Shown piece by piece: positions 8,491 through 16,341 of a DNA stretch of 42,968 bases. The notes beneath the pieces were generated by a model that was given only the letters and a program-made list of their open reading frames with translations, did not search any database and was not told the DNA's origin. Position 1 is the stretch's first letter. Every line of letters starts with the position of its first letter. Where the stretch lies: NCBI GenBank assembly GCA_040393065.1, contig JBEBUW010000027.1, forward strand, positions 1 to 42,968, written 5' to 3'. The translations under genes were made by a program, and so were the position numbers. The DNA is from JACCWM01 sp040393065. Its GTDB lineage: Bacteria > Myxococcota_A > Bradymonadia > Bradymonadales > Bradymonadaceae.

Positions 8491-9990
8491 TTATGGGAGC
8501 GCCGAGCCGACGGCAGCGACATCGGTTTTGTCATGCGTGCCGAAGCGATCGATGATGGTGGCGCTGGCATCATTGAGTCCGAGCACTTCGACCACCGCGC
8601 CGGAGCTGCGGAATTTGTGCACGATCTTGTCCAGAGCAGCCACGGCCGTGATATCCCAGAAATGCGCGCTGGTCAGGTCGATGGTTATTTTGGGCAGGAT
8701 TTCGTTGAAGTCGAACGCATCGGTGAATTTATCGGCCGAGCTAAAGAAGACCTGTCCAGTGACGGTGTACGTGCGTTCCTCCTGAGTCGGCGAAAGACTT
8801 GAGTCAATGTGCAGATAGTTACTCATTTTGTTGGCGAAGAAGATCGCCGCGAGCAGCACGCCGACCAGTACGCCGAAGGCCAGATTATGGGTGGCGACAA
8901 CGACCGCAACGGTGGCAAGCATCACGATATTGCTTGAGAGGGGATAGTGCTTGAGGTTTCGGATCGAGGCCCAGTTGAAGGTACTGATCGACACCATAAT
9001 CATTACGGCGACCAGGGCTGCCATCGGGATCTGGCCGACCCAGTCGCTCAGGAATACGACCATCAGGAGCAGAAGGACGCCTGCAATCAGGGTGGAAAGG
9101 CGTGTGCGGCCGCCGGATTTCACGTTGATCATCGACTGGCCGATCATGGCGCAGCCGGCCATTCCGCCGAGCAGACCGGTTGCGATATTGGCGATTCCCT
9201 GGCCTTTGCATTCACGGTTTTTGTCGCTCGTGGTGTCGGTCATTTCGTCCACGATGGTGGCCGTCATCATGGATTCCAGAAGGCCGACTACGGCGAGTGC
9301 AGCGGAATAGGGGAAGATGATGCGTAGTGTTTCCAGGTTTAAGGGCACGTCCGGCCATAAAAATACCGGAAGTGTATCGGGCAGGGCGCCCATGTCGCCA
9401 ACGGTGCGAATATTCAGACCGAAATACATGGCTACGCCGGTCATCGTTAAAATGCATACAAGGGGGGAAGGAAGGATTCGGCCGATTTTCGGAACGTAGG
9501 GGAAGAGATAGATGATGCCAAGGCCGGCAGCGGTCATCGCATATACGTGCCAGGTGACATTGGTCAGTTCTGGTAGTTGCGCCATAAAGATGAGGATGGC
9601 GAGTGCGTTGACAAAGCCTGTTACGACGGATGTGGAGACAAAGCGCATCAGAGCGCCCAGTTTTAGATAGCCGGCCAGGATCTGGAGCAGGCCGCAAAGC
9701 AGCGTTGCCGCGAGCAGGTATTGCAGGCCATGGACTTTGACGAGTGTGACCATGAGCAGTGCCATGGCGCCGGTCGCAGCCGAAATCATCGCGGGGCGGC
9801 CGCCGACAAAAGCAATCACGACTGCCATGGAAAAGGACGCATACAGGCCAATCTTGGGGTCGACGCCGGCGATGATGGAGAAAGCAATGGCTTCCGGAAT
9901 CAAGGCAAGGGCGACGACGATACCTGCCAGGATGTCGCCGCGCAGGTTAGAGAACCAGTTTTGTTGAACGGATTGAAGAGCTTGAAGCAT
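8491..9990 (-). CDS. SulP family anion permease with STAS domain
   Basis: An inner-membrane transporter of about 499 residues. The SulP signature region GDILAGIVVALALIPEAIAF is near the N-terminus, followed by many hydrophobic helices (for example GLYASFSMAVVIAFVGG and TSVVTGFVNALAILIFM). A C-terminal cytoplasmic STAS domain carries ITIDLTSAHFWDITAVAALD. The family moves sulfate, bicarbonate or other small anions with Na+ or H+. No carbonic anhydrase or sulfur-assimilation gene is adjacent, so the substrate is open. ATG at 9990 is preferred to an in-frame TTG at 10116, since the extra 42 residues look non-homologous. The gene is monocistronic and converges on ssb. Confidence 0.92.
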   Translation of the reverse strand: MLQALQSVQQNWFSNLRGDILAGIVVALALIPEAIAFSIIAGVDPKIGLYASFSMAVVIAFVGGRPAMISAATGAMALLMVTLVKVHGLQYLLAATLLCGLLQILAGYLKLGALMRFVSTSVVTGFVNALAILIFMAQLPELTNVTWHVYAMTAAGLGIIYLFPYVPKIGRILPSPLVCILTMTGVAMYFGLNIRTVGDMGALPDTLPVFLWPDVPLNLETLRIIFPYSAALAVVGLLESMMTATIVDEMTDTTSDKNRECKGQGIANIATGLLGGMAGCAMIGQSMINVKSGGRTRLSTLIAGVLLLLMVVFLSDWVGQIPMAALVAVMIMVSISTFNWASIRNLKHYPLSSNIVMLATVAVVVATHNLAFGVLVGVLLAAIFFANKMSNYLHIDSSLSPTQEERTYTVTGQVFFSSADKFTDAFDFNEILPKITIDLTSAHFWDITAVAALDKIVHKFRSSGAVVEVLGLNDASATIIDRFGTHDKTDVAAVGSALP

Positions 9991-10483
9991 GGAAAGATCC
10001 AGAGAATAGGACAGCGCACAGCACACCGCACAGACAGTGAGCAGACTGATTGATTGGGATGTAATTTGGGATGAAAGTTTGAAGAGGGCGGCGCTCAACG
10101 GAAAAACCGGAGCCAAAATTCAAACTGACGAGCTCAAAAGAGTGAGCTACTCAGGGCGGACTAGACAGCTGAAAGGCGATAATTCTTAGGAACATAGTAT
10201 TTAGCTTGCAGGAAAAGGACCTTGGATTCACTGGTTGTCAGCAGAGCTGATGAAAATTTAGACGTGAAATCCGGCGTGAAGCTATCATGGTGGTATGAAA
10301 ATTGCCAGCGGGCATGGTTGGAGGTGGTAGCGTGCGAATCGTTCAGAATACTGCGGGTGAATTCGGCCGTATAATTATGGACGTGTGCTTGACACCGTTC
10401 ACTTCGGTGATTATGGAATGAATCGCGATTCAGTGTGTGTTCTTACGCTCGGATATATTCTTTAAAGAGTTCTGTTCCCAGGC
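9991..10483. promoter_or_regulatory. Divergent control region sulP / tetR
   Basis: About 490 bp without a supportable gene. The right end holds the tetR promoter and operator candidate listed separately. Short internal repeats such as GAGCTC...GAGCT near 10131-10150 are present. I could not identify a clear sulP promoter on the minus strand. Confidence 0.4.
10389..10432 (+). promoter_or_regulatory. tetR-etfBA promoter with palindromic operator
   Basis: A perfect -35 TTGACA at 10389-10394 is followed after 17 bp by a weak -10 TATGGA (10412-10417). Immediately downstream is a perfect 14 bp palindrome TGAATCGCGATTCA (10419-10432). A repressor there would block initiation. TGAAT...ATTCA half-sites resemble those bound by the TetR-type FadR repressors of fatty-acid degradation in Bacillus. 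It is the natural candidate site for the TetR protein encoded 50 bp downstream. Confidence 0.6.
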
Positions 10484-11095
10484 TTGTTAGAAGTGGAAAA
10501 ACACCGAAATACCAGTGAAAAACGTGAAAGAATTCTGGAGGGAGCGCTTCGTGCGTTTGCTCAGAAGGGGTTTTTTAACACGAAAGTTTCTGAAATCGCA
10601 TCGGAAGCAGGCGTGGCTGACGGAACGATTTACTTGTATTTTAAGAACAAAGATGATCTGCTGATTTCGCTGTTTGAAGAGCGTATGGAGTGGATCATCG
10701 AGCGTCTGGAAACGGAGCTACGCGCCGTTCAGGGAAATCCAGTCGACAAGCTGCGCGCGTTTGTTCACATGCATTTTTTGCTGGCCGTGGAACATCGCGA
10801 TCTGGCCGAGTTCATCACCGTGGAGCTTCGTCAGAGCGCAAAGTTTGTCAAAGAGTATAAAAACCCTAAGTTTGCGGACTATCTGAAAATTTTGCAGGGA
10901 TTGATTGAGCAGGGCCAGGAGCAAGGATTGATCCGCAGCGATCTGGACAGCAAAATCATCAGCCGCGCAATTTTCGGCGCCCTGGATGAAGTGTTGTTGC
11001 AGCTTACTTTGTCGCGCACCGCCCCTATGGACGTGCACGAAGAGTCCACACAAATATCGGCAATTCTTATTGATGGGCTAATTGCCCGGGATTGA
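10484..11095 (+). CDS. TetR family transcriptional regulator (FadR-like)
   Basis: A repressor of about 203 residues. The N-terminal TetR helix-turn-helix is clear: RERILEGALRAFAQKGFFNT, then VSEIASEAGVADGTIYLYF and KNKDDLL (residues about 15-65). The C-terminal ligand domain (about 80-200) is helical with no recognisable specificity motif. The translation start is TTG at 10484 or GTG at 10493; neither has a strong ribosome site. It is followed directly by etfB and etfA, an arrangement like the acyl-CoA-responsive FadR repressors that control beta-oxidation and ETF genes. Regulation of etfBA by acyl-CoA is therefore inferred from context and the upstream palindrome, not shown. Confidence 0.88.
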   Translation: MLEVEKHRNTSEKRERILEGALRAFAQKGFFNTKVSEIASEAGVADGTIYLYFKNKDDLLISLFEERMEWIIERLETELRAVQGNPVDKLRAFVHMHFLLAVEHRDLAEFITVELRQSAKFVKEYKNPKFADYLKILQGLIEQGQEQGLIRSDLDSKIISRAIFGALDEVLLQLTLSRTAPMDVHEESTQISAILIDGLIARD

Positions 11096-11152
11096 TTAAC
11101 TGGAGTCAGCAGCACATCGTTGCTGGCCGCATTTTTCTGCTGGAGGAATATT

Positions 11153-11899
11153 GTGAAGATCCTCACTACCGTCAAACGGGTCACCGATCCGGATGCAAAA
11201 ATCAAGATCAAGCCAGACCAGACCGGCATCGTTACCGATGGCGTTGAGTATCGCATGAACTCGTTCGACGAGTATGGTGTTGAAGCTGCGATTGCTCTGA
11301 AAGAAACGCATGGCGGCGAAGTTGTCGTGGTTTCGGTTGGCCCTTCCGAGGCGACCAAAGAAATCCGTACCGCACTGGCCATGGGTGCTGATCGCGGTAT
11401 TCTGGTGGAGGATGCCGGCGAGCTTGATAGCGATGCAGTTGCACGCGTGCTGGCGGAAGTCGTGCGTCGTGAGAATCCGGACATTATCGTCATCGGAAAG
11501 CAGGCTGTAGACAGTGACCGTAATCAGACCGGTCAACTTCTGGCCTCGTATCTGGACATTCCGCAGGCGACCTTTGCATACAGCCTGGAAGTGGCCGATG
11601 GCTGGGCGACCGTTGGGCGCGAGGTTGACGGCGGAACGAGCACCAAGCGCGTAAAATTGCCGGCCATTGTCACGGCCGACCTGCGTCTTAACGAGCCGCG
11701 CTACGCCAGCCTTCCCGGCATCATGAAAGCCAAGCGCAAGCCGCTGGAAACGCTGAGCCCCGCAGATCTGGGCGTGGATACAGCTTCCAAAGTTCGGGTG
11801 CTGAAATACGAAGCTCCCGAAGAGCGCGCTGCCGGTGAAATTGTGGATAGCGTGGATGTTCTCATCGATCGACTTCGGAACAAATCCAAAGTCATCTGA
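11153..11899 (+). CDS. etfB: Electron transfer flavoprotein beta subunit
   Basis: A 248-residue EtfB, partner of EtfA. The heterodimer takes electrons from acyl-CoA dehydrogenases and passes them to ETF:quinone oxidoreductase. The sequence begins MKILTTVKRVTDPDAKIKI and contains the family segments GVEYRMNSFDEYGVEAAIAL, ALAMGADRGI, VIGKQAVDSDRNQTGQLLA and the signature region VDGGTSTKRVKLPAIVTADL. GTG at 11153 follows TGGAGGAA at ideal spacing and fits the family N-terminus, so it is preferred to an upstream in-frame start at 11120. It lies between tetR and etfA and is probably cotranscribed with both. Confidence 0.96.
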   Translation: MKILTTVKRVTDPDAKIKIKPDQTGIVTDGVEYRMNSFDEYGVEAAIALKETHGGEVVVVSVGPSEATKEIRTALAMGADRGILVEDAGELDSDAVARVLAEVVRRENPDIIVIGKQAVDSDRNQTGQLLASYLDIPQATFAYSLEVADGWATVGREVDGGTSTKRVKLPAIVTADLRLNEPRYASLPGIMKAKRKPLETLSPADLGVDTASKVRVLKYEAPEERAAGEIVDSVDVLIDRLRNKSKVI

Positions 11900-11958
11900 G
11901 TACGTTGATTCTTCGATAATAAATTGCGATTTACGAACTATTCTTATTAGGAGTGATC

Positions 11959-12924
11959 ATGGCAAACGTACTCGTTGTTGCCGAACATCTCGACGGAAAA
12001 TTGCGCAAGGTAACCTTGCCGACCATTACCTTTGCACAGCAGGCAGCCGCCCTTACCGGTGGCCAGATTTACGTACTTGTGCTGGGTTCCAACGTCGATG
12101 CAGTCGCCGAAGAAGCCTCGCGCTACGGCGTTGCGAAAGTTCTCTACGCAAATTCGCCTGTTTTTGAAAACTACCTCGCCGAAACCTACGCACCGGCCAT
12201 CGTAAAGGCCGCCAAAGAAGTAGGCGCGACGATCGTGTGTTCACCGGCCAGCACGACCGGAAAAGACGTTCTTCCGCGTGTTGCTGCCAAGCTCGATGCC
12301 GGCATGGTCAGCGATGCAATTTCCGTTTCGAACGACGGCGGCCTTCGCTATCGTCGCCCGCTGTGGGCTGGAAATGTTTTGACGACCGTGGAAGTCACCA
12401 CGCCTGTTCATGCCATTACCGTACGTACCAGCGATTTTGACCTGCCAGAAGAAACAGCAGCTGCCCCGGTTGAAAGCTTTGATGCCGGTGTCGGTGCTGA
12501 TGACAGCGTTCAATTCGTCAGCTTCGATCAGGTGAAGAGCGAGCGCCCGGAATTGACCGATGCCAACGTGGTTGTTGCCGGTGGCCGTGGCCTGAAATCG
12601 GGTGACAACTTCAAAATGATCATGGATCTGGCCGATACACTCAATGGTGCCGTTGGCGCCACGCGTGCTGCCGTTGATAGCGGCTACGCTCCCAACGACT
12701 GGCAGATCGGGCAGACCGGAAAGGTCGTTGCACCGTCCCTTTACTTCGCCGTTGCTATCTCCGGTGCCATCCAGCATCTTGCCGGTATGAAGGGCTCAAA
12801 AACGATCGTTGCGATCAATACCAATCCGGAAGCACCGATTTTCCAGGTAGCGGATTATGGCCTGGTCGGCGATGCCTTCCAGCTGGTTCCCGAGTTGACT
12901 GAGAAGCTCAAACAGATTGTGTAA
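11959..12924 (+). CDS. etfA: Electron transfer flavoprotein alpha subunit
   Basis: A 321-residue EtfA. The N-terminal domain begins MANVLVVAEHLDGKLRKVTL. The C-terminal FAD domain has VVVAGGRGLKSGDNF near residue 195, GATRAAVDSGYAPNDWQIGQ, TGKVVAPSLYFAVAISGAIQ and the signature INTNPEAPIFQVADYGLVGD, so the FAD-binding elements are complete. ATG at 11959 follows TTAGGAG. It pairs with the upstream etfB and ends the operon, 43 bp before a strong terminator. Together with the fadJ-fadI pair at 31977-35539 it supports active acyl-CoA oxidation in this organism. Confidence 0.97.
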   Translation: MANVLVVAEHLDGKLRKVTLPTITFAQQAAALTGGQIYVLVLGSNVDAVAEEASRYGVAKVLYANSPVFENYLAETYAPAIVKAAKEVGATIVCSPASTTGKDVLPRVAAKLDAGMVSDAISVSNDGGLRYRRPLWAGNVLTTVEVTTPVHAITVRTSDFDLPEETAAAPVESFDAGVGADDSVQFVSFDQVKSERPELTDANVVVAGGRGLKSGDNFKMIMDLADTLNGAVGATRAAVDSGYAPNDWQIGQTGKVVAPSLYFAVAISGAIQHLAGMKGSKTIVAINTNPEAPIFQVADYGLVGDAFQLVPELTEKLKQIV

Positions 12925-12966
12925 TCTGTAGAAAGTCATCAGTCATTCCTCAGGAATGTTTTTAAA

Positions 12967-13008
12967 AGCGAACCCCACCGATGTGAACCGGTGGGGTTCG
13001 CTTTTTTT
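12967..13008 (+). terminator. Rho-independent terminator after etfA
   Basis: A 14 bp stem (AGCGAACCCCACCG at 12967-12980, complement at 12989-13002) with an 8 nt loop, followed by seven T. Confidence 0.95.
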
Positions 13009-13043
13009 GTTAATAAGTGGATTAATTTGTTTCTACACAGCTC

Positions 13044-13072
13044 TTGATAATGCCTGATAAACTATTTAGAAT
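13044..13072 (+). promoter_or_regulatory. Sigma70-type promoter for 13232 gene
   Basis: TTGATA at 13044-13049 and TAGAAT at 13067-13072 are separated by 17 bp, each one mismatch from consensus. They lie just after the etfA terminator and upstream of the unknown gene at 13232. Confidence 0.6.
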
Positions 13073-13231
13073 AACGACTTAATAGAAGTCAGTTCGAAAA
13101 AAAGTCAGGGGCCTCCTCACATCTTATTGTTGATTGCTGTTTATGCATTATGCTGTCCGGTATTTTTTATTGTCAGATCTTTTGCTCCTCAAAACAGGGG
13201 GCGATTGTTTGTTTCGGGGCTAAAGAAAACC

Positions 13232-13957
13232 ATGAAATCACATTCGACGGGTTTGTGCGATGCCATCAGGTCAGCTAAGTCGTTGCCGTGGGGAGATGAA
13301 ATTTGGCATGAAGATGAGCGCTGGTTTACCCTGGCACAATTGTTATGGGTAAAGCTTTATAATTCTTCCATGTCTTACGGGCAGCTCAGTTACGTGGTTA
13401 CAGCACCATTGCTTCCGTCCCGCTCACGGCCCTGGAGCGCTTCAGCCACAAGTAATCCTCAGCCCCGTCGGATGCGTTCCCAGGTCTATGAGATGGAACT
13501 GATCATGGATCCGGAACGCGGAATCTTGCTGATTGGTGAAGTCTACGGAAAGCCCGGAGATCGAGTCTGGCGCCCGGAACAGATTTACGGGCGTCTCTTT
13601 GAGCTGGGAATCGTCTTACAGGAATTTCTTCAGCGTGAGCTGGCCGGAACACAAAGTTTATTCAGCCCGGGATATGCTCTGATTTTAAGGGATACCGAAC
13701 GAAGCTGTACGGAAATTCATGAAAAACTTGGTCAGCTCAATATTATTACGCGTGATGAATTGAGCACAATTCATCATCGTATCAATGCCATCATGGAAAA
13801 ACATTCCCATGGGTTGGAAGTCCCTTTCCATAGCTATGGCCATATGGTGATTGAGATCATTCGCAATATTGAGGAAAATTCTCTGGGAGAACTGGGCGGA
13901 TTTCGCAGTCCCGAGGATATTTATCAGGTACCCAGACTTCCTGCCTGGTTGCGTTGA
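13232..13957 (+). CDS. Hypothetical protein, unknown family
   Basis: A protein of about 241 residues that I do not recognise. It begins MKSHSTGLCDAIRSAKSLPW and is mixed in character, with a beta-like central segment (YEMELIMDPERGILLIGEVYG), a helical region (PEQIYGRLFELGIVLQEFL) and a C-terminal helix ending PRLPAWLR. There is no signal peptide, membrane segment or metal motif beyond scattered His (TIHHRINAIMEKHSHG). ATG at 13232 is preferred to a TTG at 13127 whose extra 35 residues are hydrophobic and lie close to the promoter. It has its own promoter and sits upstream of the kynurenine-pathway pair, but a separate promoter candidate precedes that pair, so a functional link is not established. 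Confidence 0.7.
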   Translation: MKSHSTGLCDAIRSAKSLPWGDEIWHEDERWFTLAQLLWVKLYNSSMSYGQLSYVVTAPLLPSRSRPWSASATSNPQPRRMRSQVYEMELIMDPERGILLIGEVYGKPGDRVWRPEQIYGRLFELGIVLQEFLQRELAGTQSLFSPGYALILRDTERSCTEIHEKLGQLNIITRDELSTIHHRINAIMEKHSHGLEVPFHSYGHMVIEIIRNIEENSLGELGGFRSPEDIYQVPRLPAWLR

Positions 13958-13988
13958 TAAAACGCACCAAAAATCCGGTCGCTTGTCC

Positions 13989-14019
13989 TTGACACGCGTC
14001 GGATAAGTGTTTGTATAGC
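13989..14019 (+). promoter_or_regulatory. Candidate promoter for 3-HAO operon
   Basis: A perfect TTGACA at 13989-13994 with TGTATA (17 bp spacer) or TATAGC at 14014-14019 (19 bp spacer), about 65 bp upstream of the dioxygenase start. Confidence 0.45.
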
Positions 14020-14083
14020 CTCTCGAAATTGTGCGGGTGTTCTGAAACTATCCGCAGCATATCCAAAGCGTTAGAGGCTTGTT

Positions 14084-14605
14084 ATGTCCGTATTATTTCC
14101 GCCGATTCATCTTAAAAAATGGATTGATGAGCATCGACATCTGCTAAAACCGCCGGTGGGGAACAAGCAGATCTGGGAAGATCAGGATTTTATGGTTTTC
14201 GTTGTAGGCGGCCCCAATGCCCGCAAAGACTATCATATCAATCCCGGAGCAGAGTTTTTTTACCAGATCGAAGGAGAAATCACCTTGAAGATCGTCGTCA
14301 ATGGTGATTTTCAGGACATTACGCTTCACGAGGGCGAAGTGTTTTTGTTGCCGCCGGGTATTCCGCATTCGCCGCAGCGTGGCGCAGATACGATCGGGTT
14401 GGTCATCGAGCACAAACGGCCGGTCACAGACTTTGATAGCCTGCGCTGGTACTGCGAAGGCTGTGGGGAACCGCTGCATGAAGCATCGTTTCATTTGACG
14501 GATATTGTCGGTCAGCTGCGTGAAGCGATTCAGGCTTTCTGGGCGGACGATACGCTCCGGACCTGCAAAAAATGTGATCACTATTTAGAGAATCATTCCT
14601 CTTGA
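14084..14605 (+). CDS. nbaC: 3-hydroxyanthranilate 3,4-dioxygenase
   Basis: A 173-residue cupin dioxygenase that opens the 3-hydroxyanthranilate ring to 2-amino-3-carboxymuconate semialdehyde, which cyclises to quinolinate for NAD synthesis or is degraded further. The catalytic iron ligands fall exactly where the bacterial family has them: His51 and Glu57 in YHINPGAEFFYQ, and His95 in GIPHSPQR. The second, rubredoxin-like iron site typical of bacterial enzymes is complete: Cys124 and Cys127 (CEGC), Cys161 and Cys164 (CKKC). The stop codon overlaps the TTG start of the next gene (TTGA), implying translational coupling to a formamidase-like protein. The same function is also called haaO. Confidence 0.96.
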   Translation: MSVLFPPIHLKKWIDEHRHLLKPPVGNKQIWEDQDFMVFVVGGPNARKDYHINPGAEFFYQIEGEITLKIVVNGDFQDITLHEGEVFLLPPGIPHSPQRGADTIGLVIEHKRPVTDFDSLRWYCEGCGEPLHEASFHLTDIVGQLREAIQAFWADDTLRTCKKCDHYLENHSS

Positions 14606-15447
14606 ATCGAGAAACTTCTCAAAAATCATTGATGAATCTTACAATCTCAATCGATGGCATCTTATGGAGCGTGCAGGTTTCGGAGCCGATAGATATTTCA
14701 ATTCCACTTGATTTCTATGGTTCCCAACCCTCTGCTTTTTCGTTGCCCGAGGCGTCATCGGTCCCGGTTGCTGCAGGCACTTTTGTCGGTGATACACGTC
14801 GCGGAGGAAGTGCCAATTGCGAGACGGTTTCGCTGAATCCACATGCCAACGGCACGCATACCGAATGCGTGGGACATATTTCGCAGGAACGCTATGCGGT
14901 CGCACAAGCGCTGCGTGAATCCTGGATTCCCGCAACTGTACTCACGATTAGTCCAGAGAGGTTGGCAGCGTCCAAAGAGCATTATGACGGCGTACATCGG
15001 CCTGATGACCTGGTAATTACGCGCAGATCGTTGGCCGACTCCCTGGCTGAACAGAATCGGCCAGAGTTTATGAATGCGCTTATTGTGCGCAGCCTGCCGA
15101 ATTTGCCTGCCAAAAAGTCAGCGCATCATAGCGGTGCGAACCCTGTATATTTGACGAATGATGCGATGCAGTGGATCTGCGACCAGGGTGTGCGCCATTT
15201 GCTGGTCGATATTCCATCGGTCGATCGCGAGGAAGACGGCGGCAATCTGAGCAATCATCGTTTGTTCTGGGATCTGGCTGTTGGTCAGAGCCTTGCGAGC
15301 GCACGCCAACACGAAACCATCACCGAAATGATTTATGTGCCAGACAGCGTCGAGGACGGTTTCTATTTGCTGAATTTGCAAATACCGAATTTTGTACTCG
15401 ACGCTGCTCCCTCGCGACCGATTTTGTTTGCACTCAAGCCAGCTTGA
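14602..15447 (+). CDS. Cyclase-family hydrolase, probable kynurenine formamidase
   Basis: A metal-dependent cyclase-family protein of up to 281 residues. The metal-binding signature HxGTHxxxxxH is visible as HANGTHTECVGHI (residues 81-93), with Glu88 in place of the usual Asp. Downstream, LLVDIPSVDREEDGG and a C-terminal NLQIPNFVLDAAPSRPI match the family layout. KynB-type members hydrolyse N-formylkynurenine to kynurenine; the 4 bp overlap with 3-hydroxyanthranilate dioxygenase makes that the best guess. The protein is longer than classical KynB (about 210 residues), so another amide or ester substrate is possible. The start is TTG at 14602 or ATG at 14632. Confidence 0.75.
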   Translation: MNRETSQKSLMNLTISIDGILWSVQVSEPIDISIPLDFYGSQPSAFSLPEASSVPVAAGTFVGDTRRGGSANCETVSLNPHANGTHTECVGHISQERYAVAQALRESWIPATVLTISPERLAASKEHYDGVHRPDDLVITRRSLADSLAEQNRPEFMNALIVRSLPNLPAKKSAHHSGANPVYLTNDAMQWICDQGVRHLLVDIPSVDREEDGGNLSNHRLFWDLAVGQSLASARQHETITEMIYVPDSVEDGFYLLNLQIPNFVLDAAPSRPILFALKPA

Positions 15448-15453
15448 AGGTTT

Positions 15454-16341
15454 TCAATAGCTGAGCATCAACATGAGAAGGTGCTGGTTATCTTCGCTGA
15501 TTGCTCCTCGGCTGCCTTCACGGGCAAGAGGAAATTGCGAGCGAAAGCGCTGGAAGCGATAGCGGAGGCGCAGTGTCCAGTCGCTATTGCCTGGCGACCA
15601 GCCAAGCTCGGCACCGGTTCGAAAGCCAAAGCTCTGCATGTCGTTGGTTTCGTGGGATTGATTGACCCATAAAACCGGGAGTGCATAGAGTTCAACGCCC
15701 AGATAAAGGCCACGATTATCGAACCAGCGTCGGGCATCCACGCCAAATTGTGGGCCGACATAACGATGCCCCGTGTAGGTTGCATTGGGCTCCACAGTCA
15801 GGCTGAGGGCCTGCATTCCCAGGCCAACCTGCAGATCCCAGACATCACTGAGGCTGCGCTTGAGCAGCAACTGGCCAGATAAAAACGCCAGTTCCGTAGA
15901 ACGATTGGCCAGATCTGCATGCCCGAAGCCGCCGATAGTTCGGCCATAGCCAGCATCTGCCTGCAGCCAGAGCTCACCCAGAGCGCCGGGCAGGTGGAGG
16001 AGGCGCAATTCTGCGTCGAGCATCCCGCCCATATAAAAAGGCGCGTTATGTTCATAGGAGCTACGGTCCCCCTCCATCGTCATCGTGCGGACTCCCAGAA
16101 AAGGGCCGACAGACAATCGATAGCCACGTTTTGGGGTGGTTATGTCGTCGTTTGCAATTTCCTCGGCATCGCCGTTCGTATTGGTTTCTGTAGAGACTGT
16201 CTCTGAAGTCACAGAAGTGTCCTCGCTTTCCTGTGCTTCAGGTTCTTGCTCGTTCCCTGGCTCTGCGGCAAAAACCGGTGTTGCAAATGCTGCAAAACCG
16301 ATGAAACAGAACCAGATAGAAAACTTAATCAGTTTGTTCAT
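15454..16341 (-). CDS. Predicted outer-membrane beta-barrel protein
   Basis: A 295-residue exported protein. The signal peptide is MNKLIKFSIWFCFIGFAAF, ending AVFAAE-like. An acidic Glu/Ser/Thr-rich linker (about 27-65) follows, then a region of alternating polar and hydrophobic strands such as YRLSVGPFLGVRTMTM, LWLQADAGYGRTIGGFG and WTLRLRYRFQRFRSQF. The final segment HLLMLMLSY ends in an aromatic residue, as outer-membrane barrels do. The specific family is not recognised. ATG at 16341 follows GGAGCACCTT. It overlaps the end of the upstream lipoprotein gene by 17 bp, so the two are translationally linked and probably act together in the outer membrane. Confidence 0.75.
   Translation of the reverse strand: MNKLIKFSIWFCFIGFAAFATPVFAAEPGNEQEPEAQESEDTSVTSETVSTETNTNGDAEEIANDDITTPKRGYRLSVGPFLGVRTMTMEGDRSSYEHNAPFYMGGMLDAELRLLHLPGALGELWLQADAGYGRTIGGFGHADLANRSTELAFLSGQLLLKRSLSDVWDLQVGLGMQALSLTVEPNATYTGHRYVGPQFGVDARRWFDNRGLYLGVELYALPVLWVNQSHETNDMQSFGFRTGAELGWSPGNSDWTLRLRYRFQRFRSQFPLAREGSRGAISEDNQHLLMLMLSY

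Noticed and set aside
13232..13957. Tryptophan 2,3-dioxygenase completing the kynurenine route
   Set aside because: Position is suggestive, but none of the dioxygenase's conserved haem-binding His or substrate motifs is visible.
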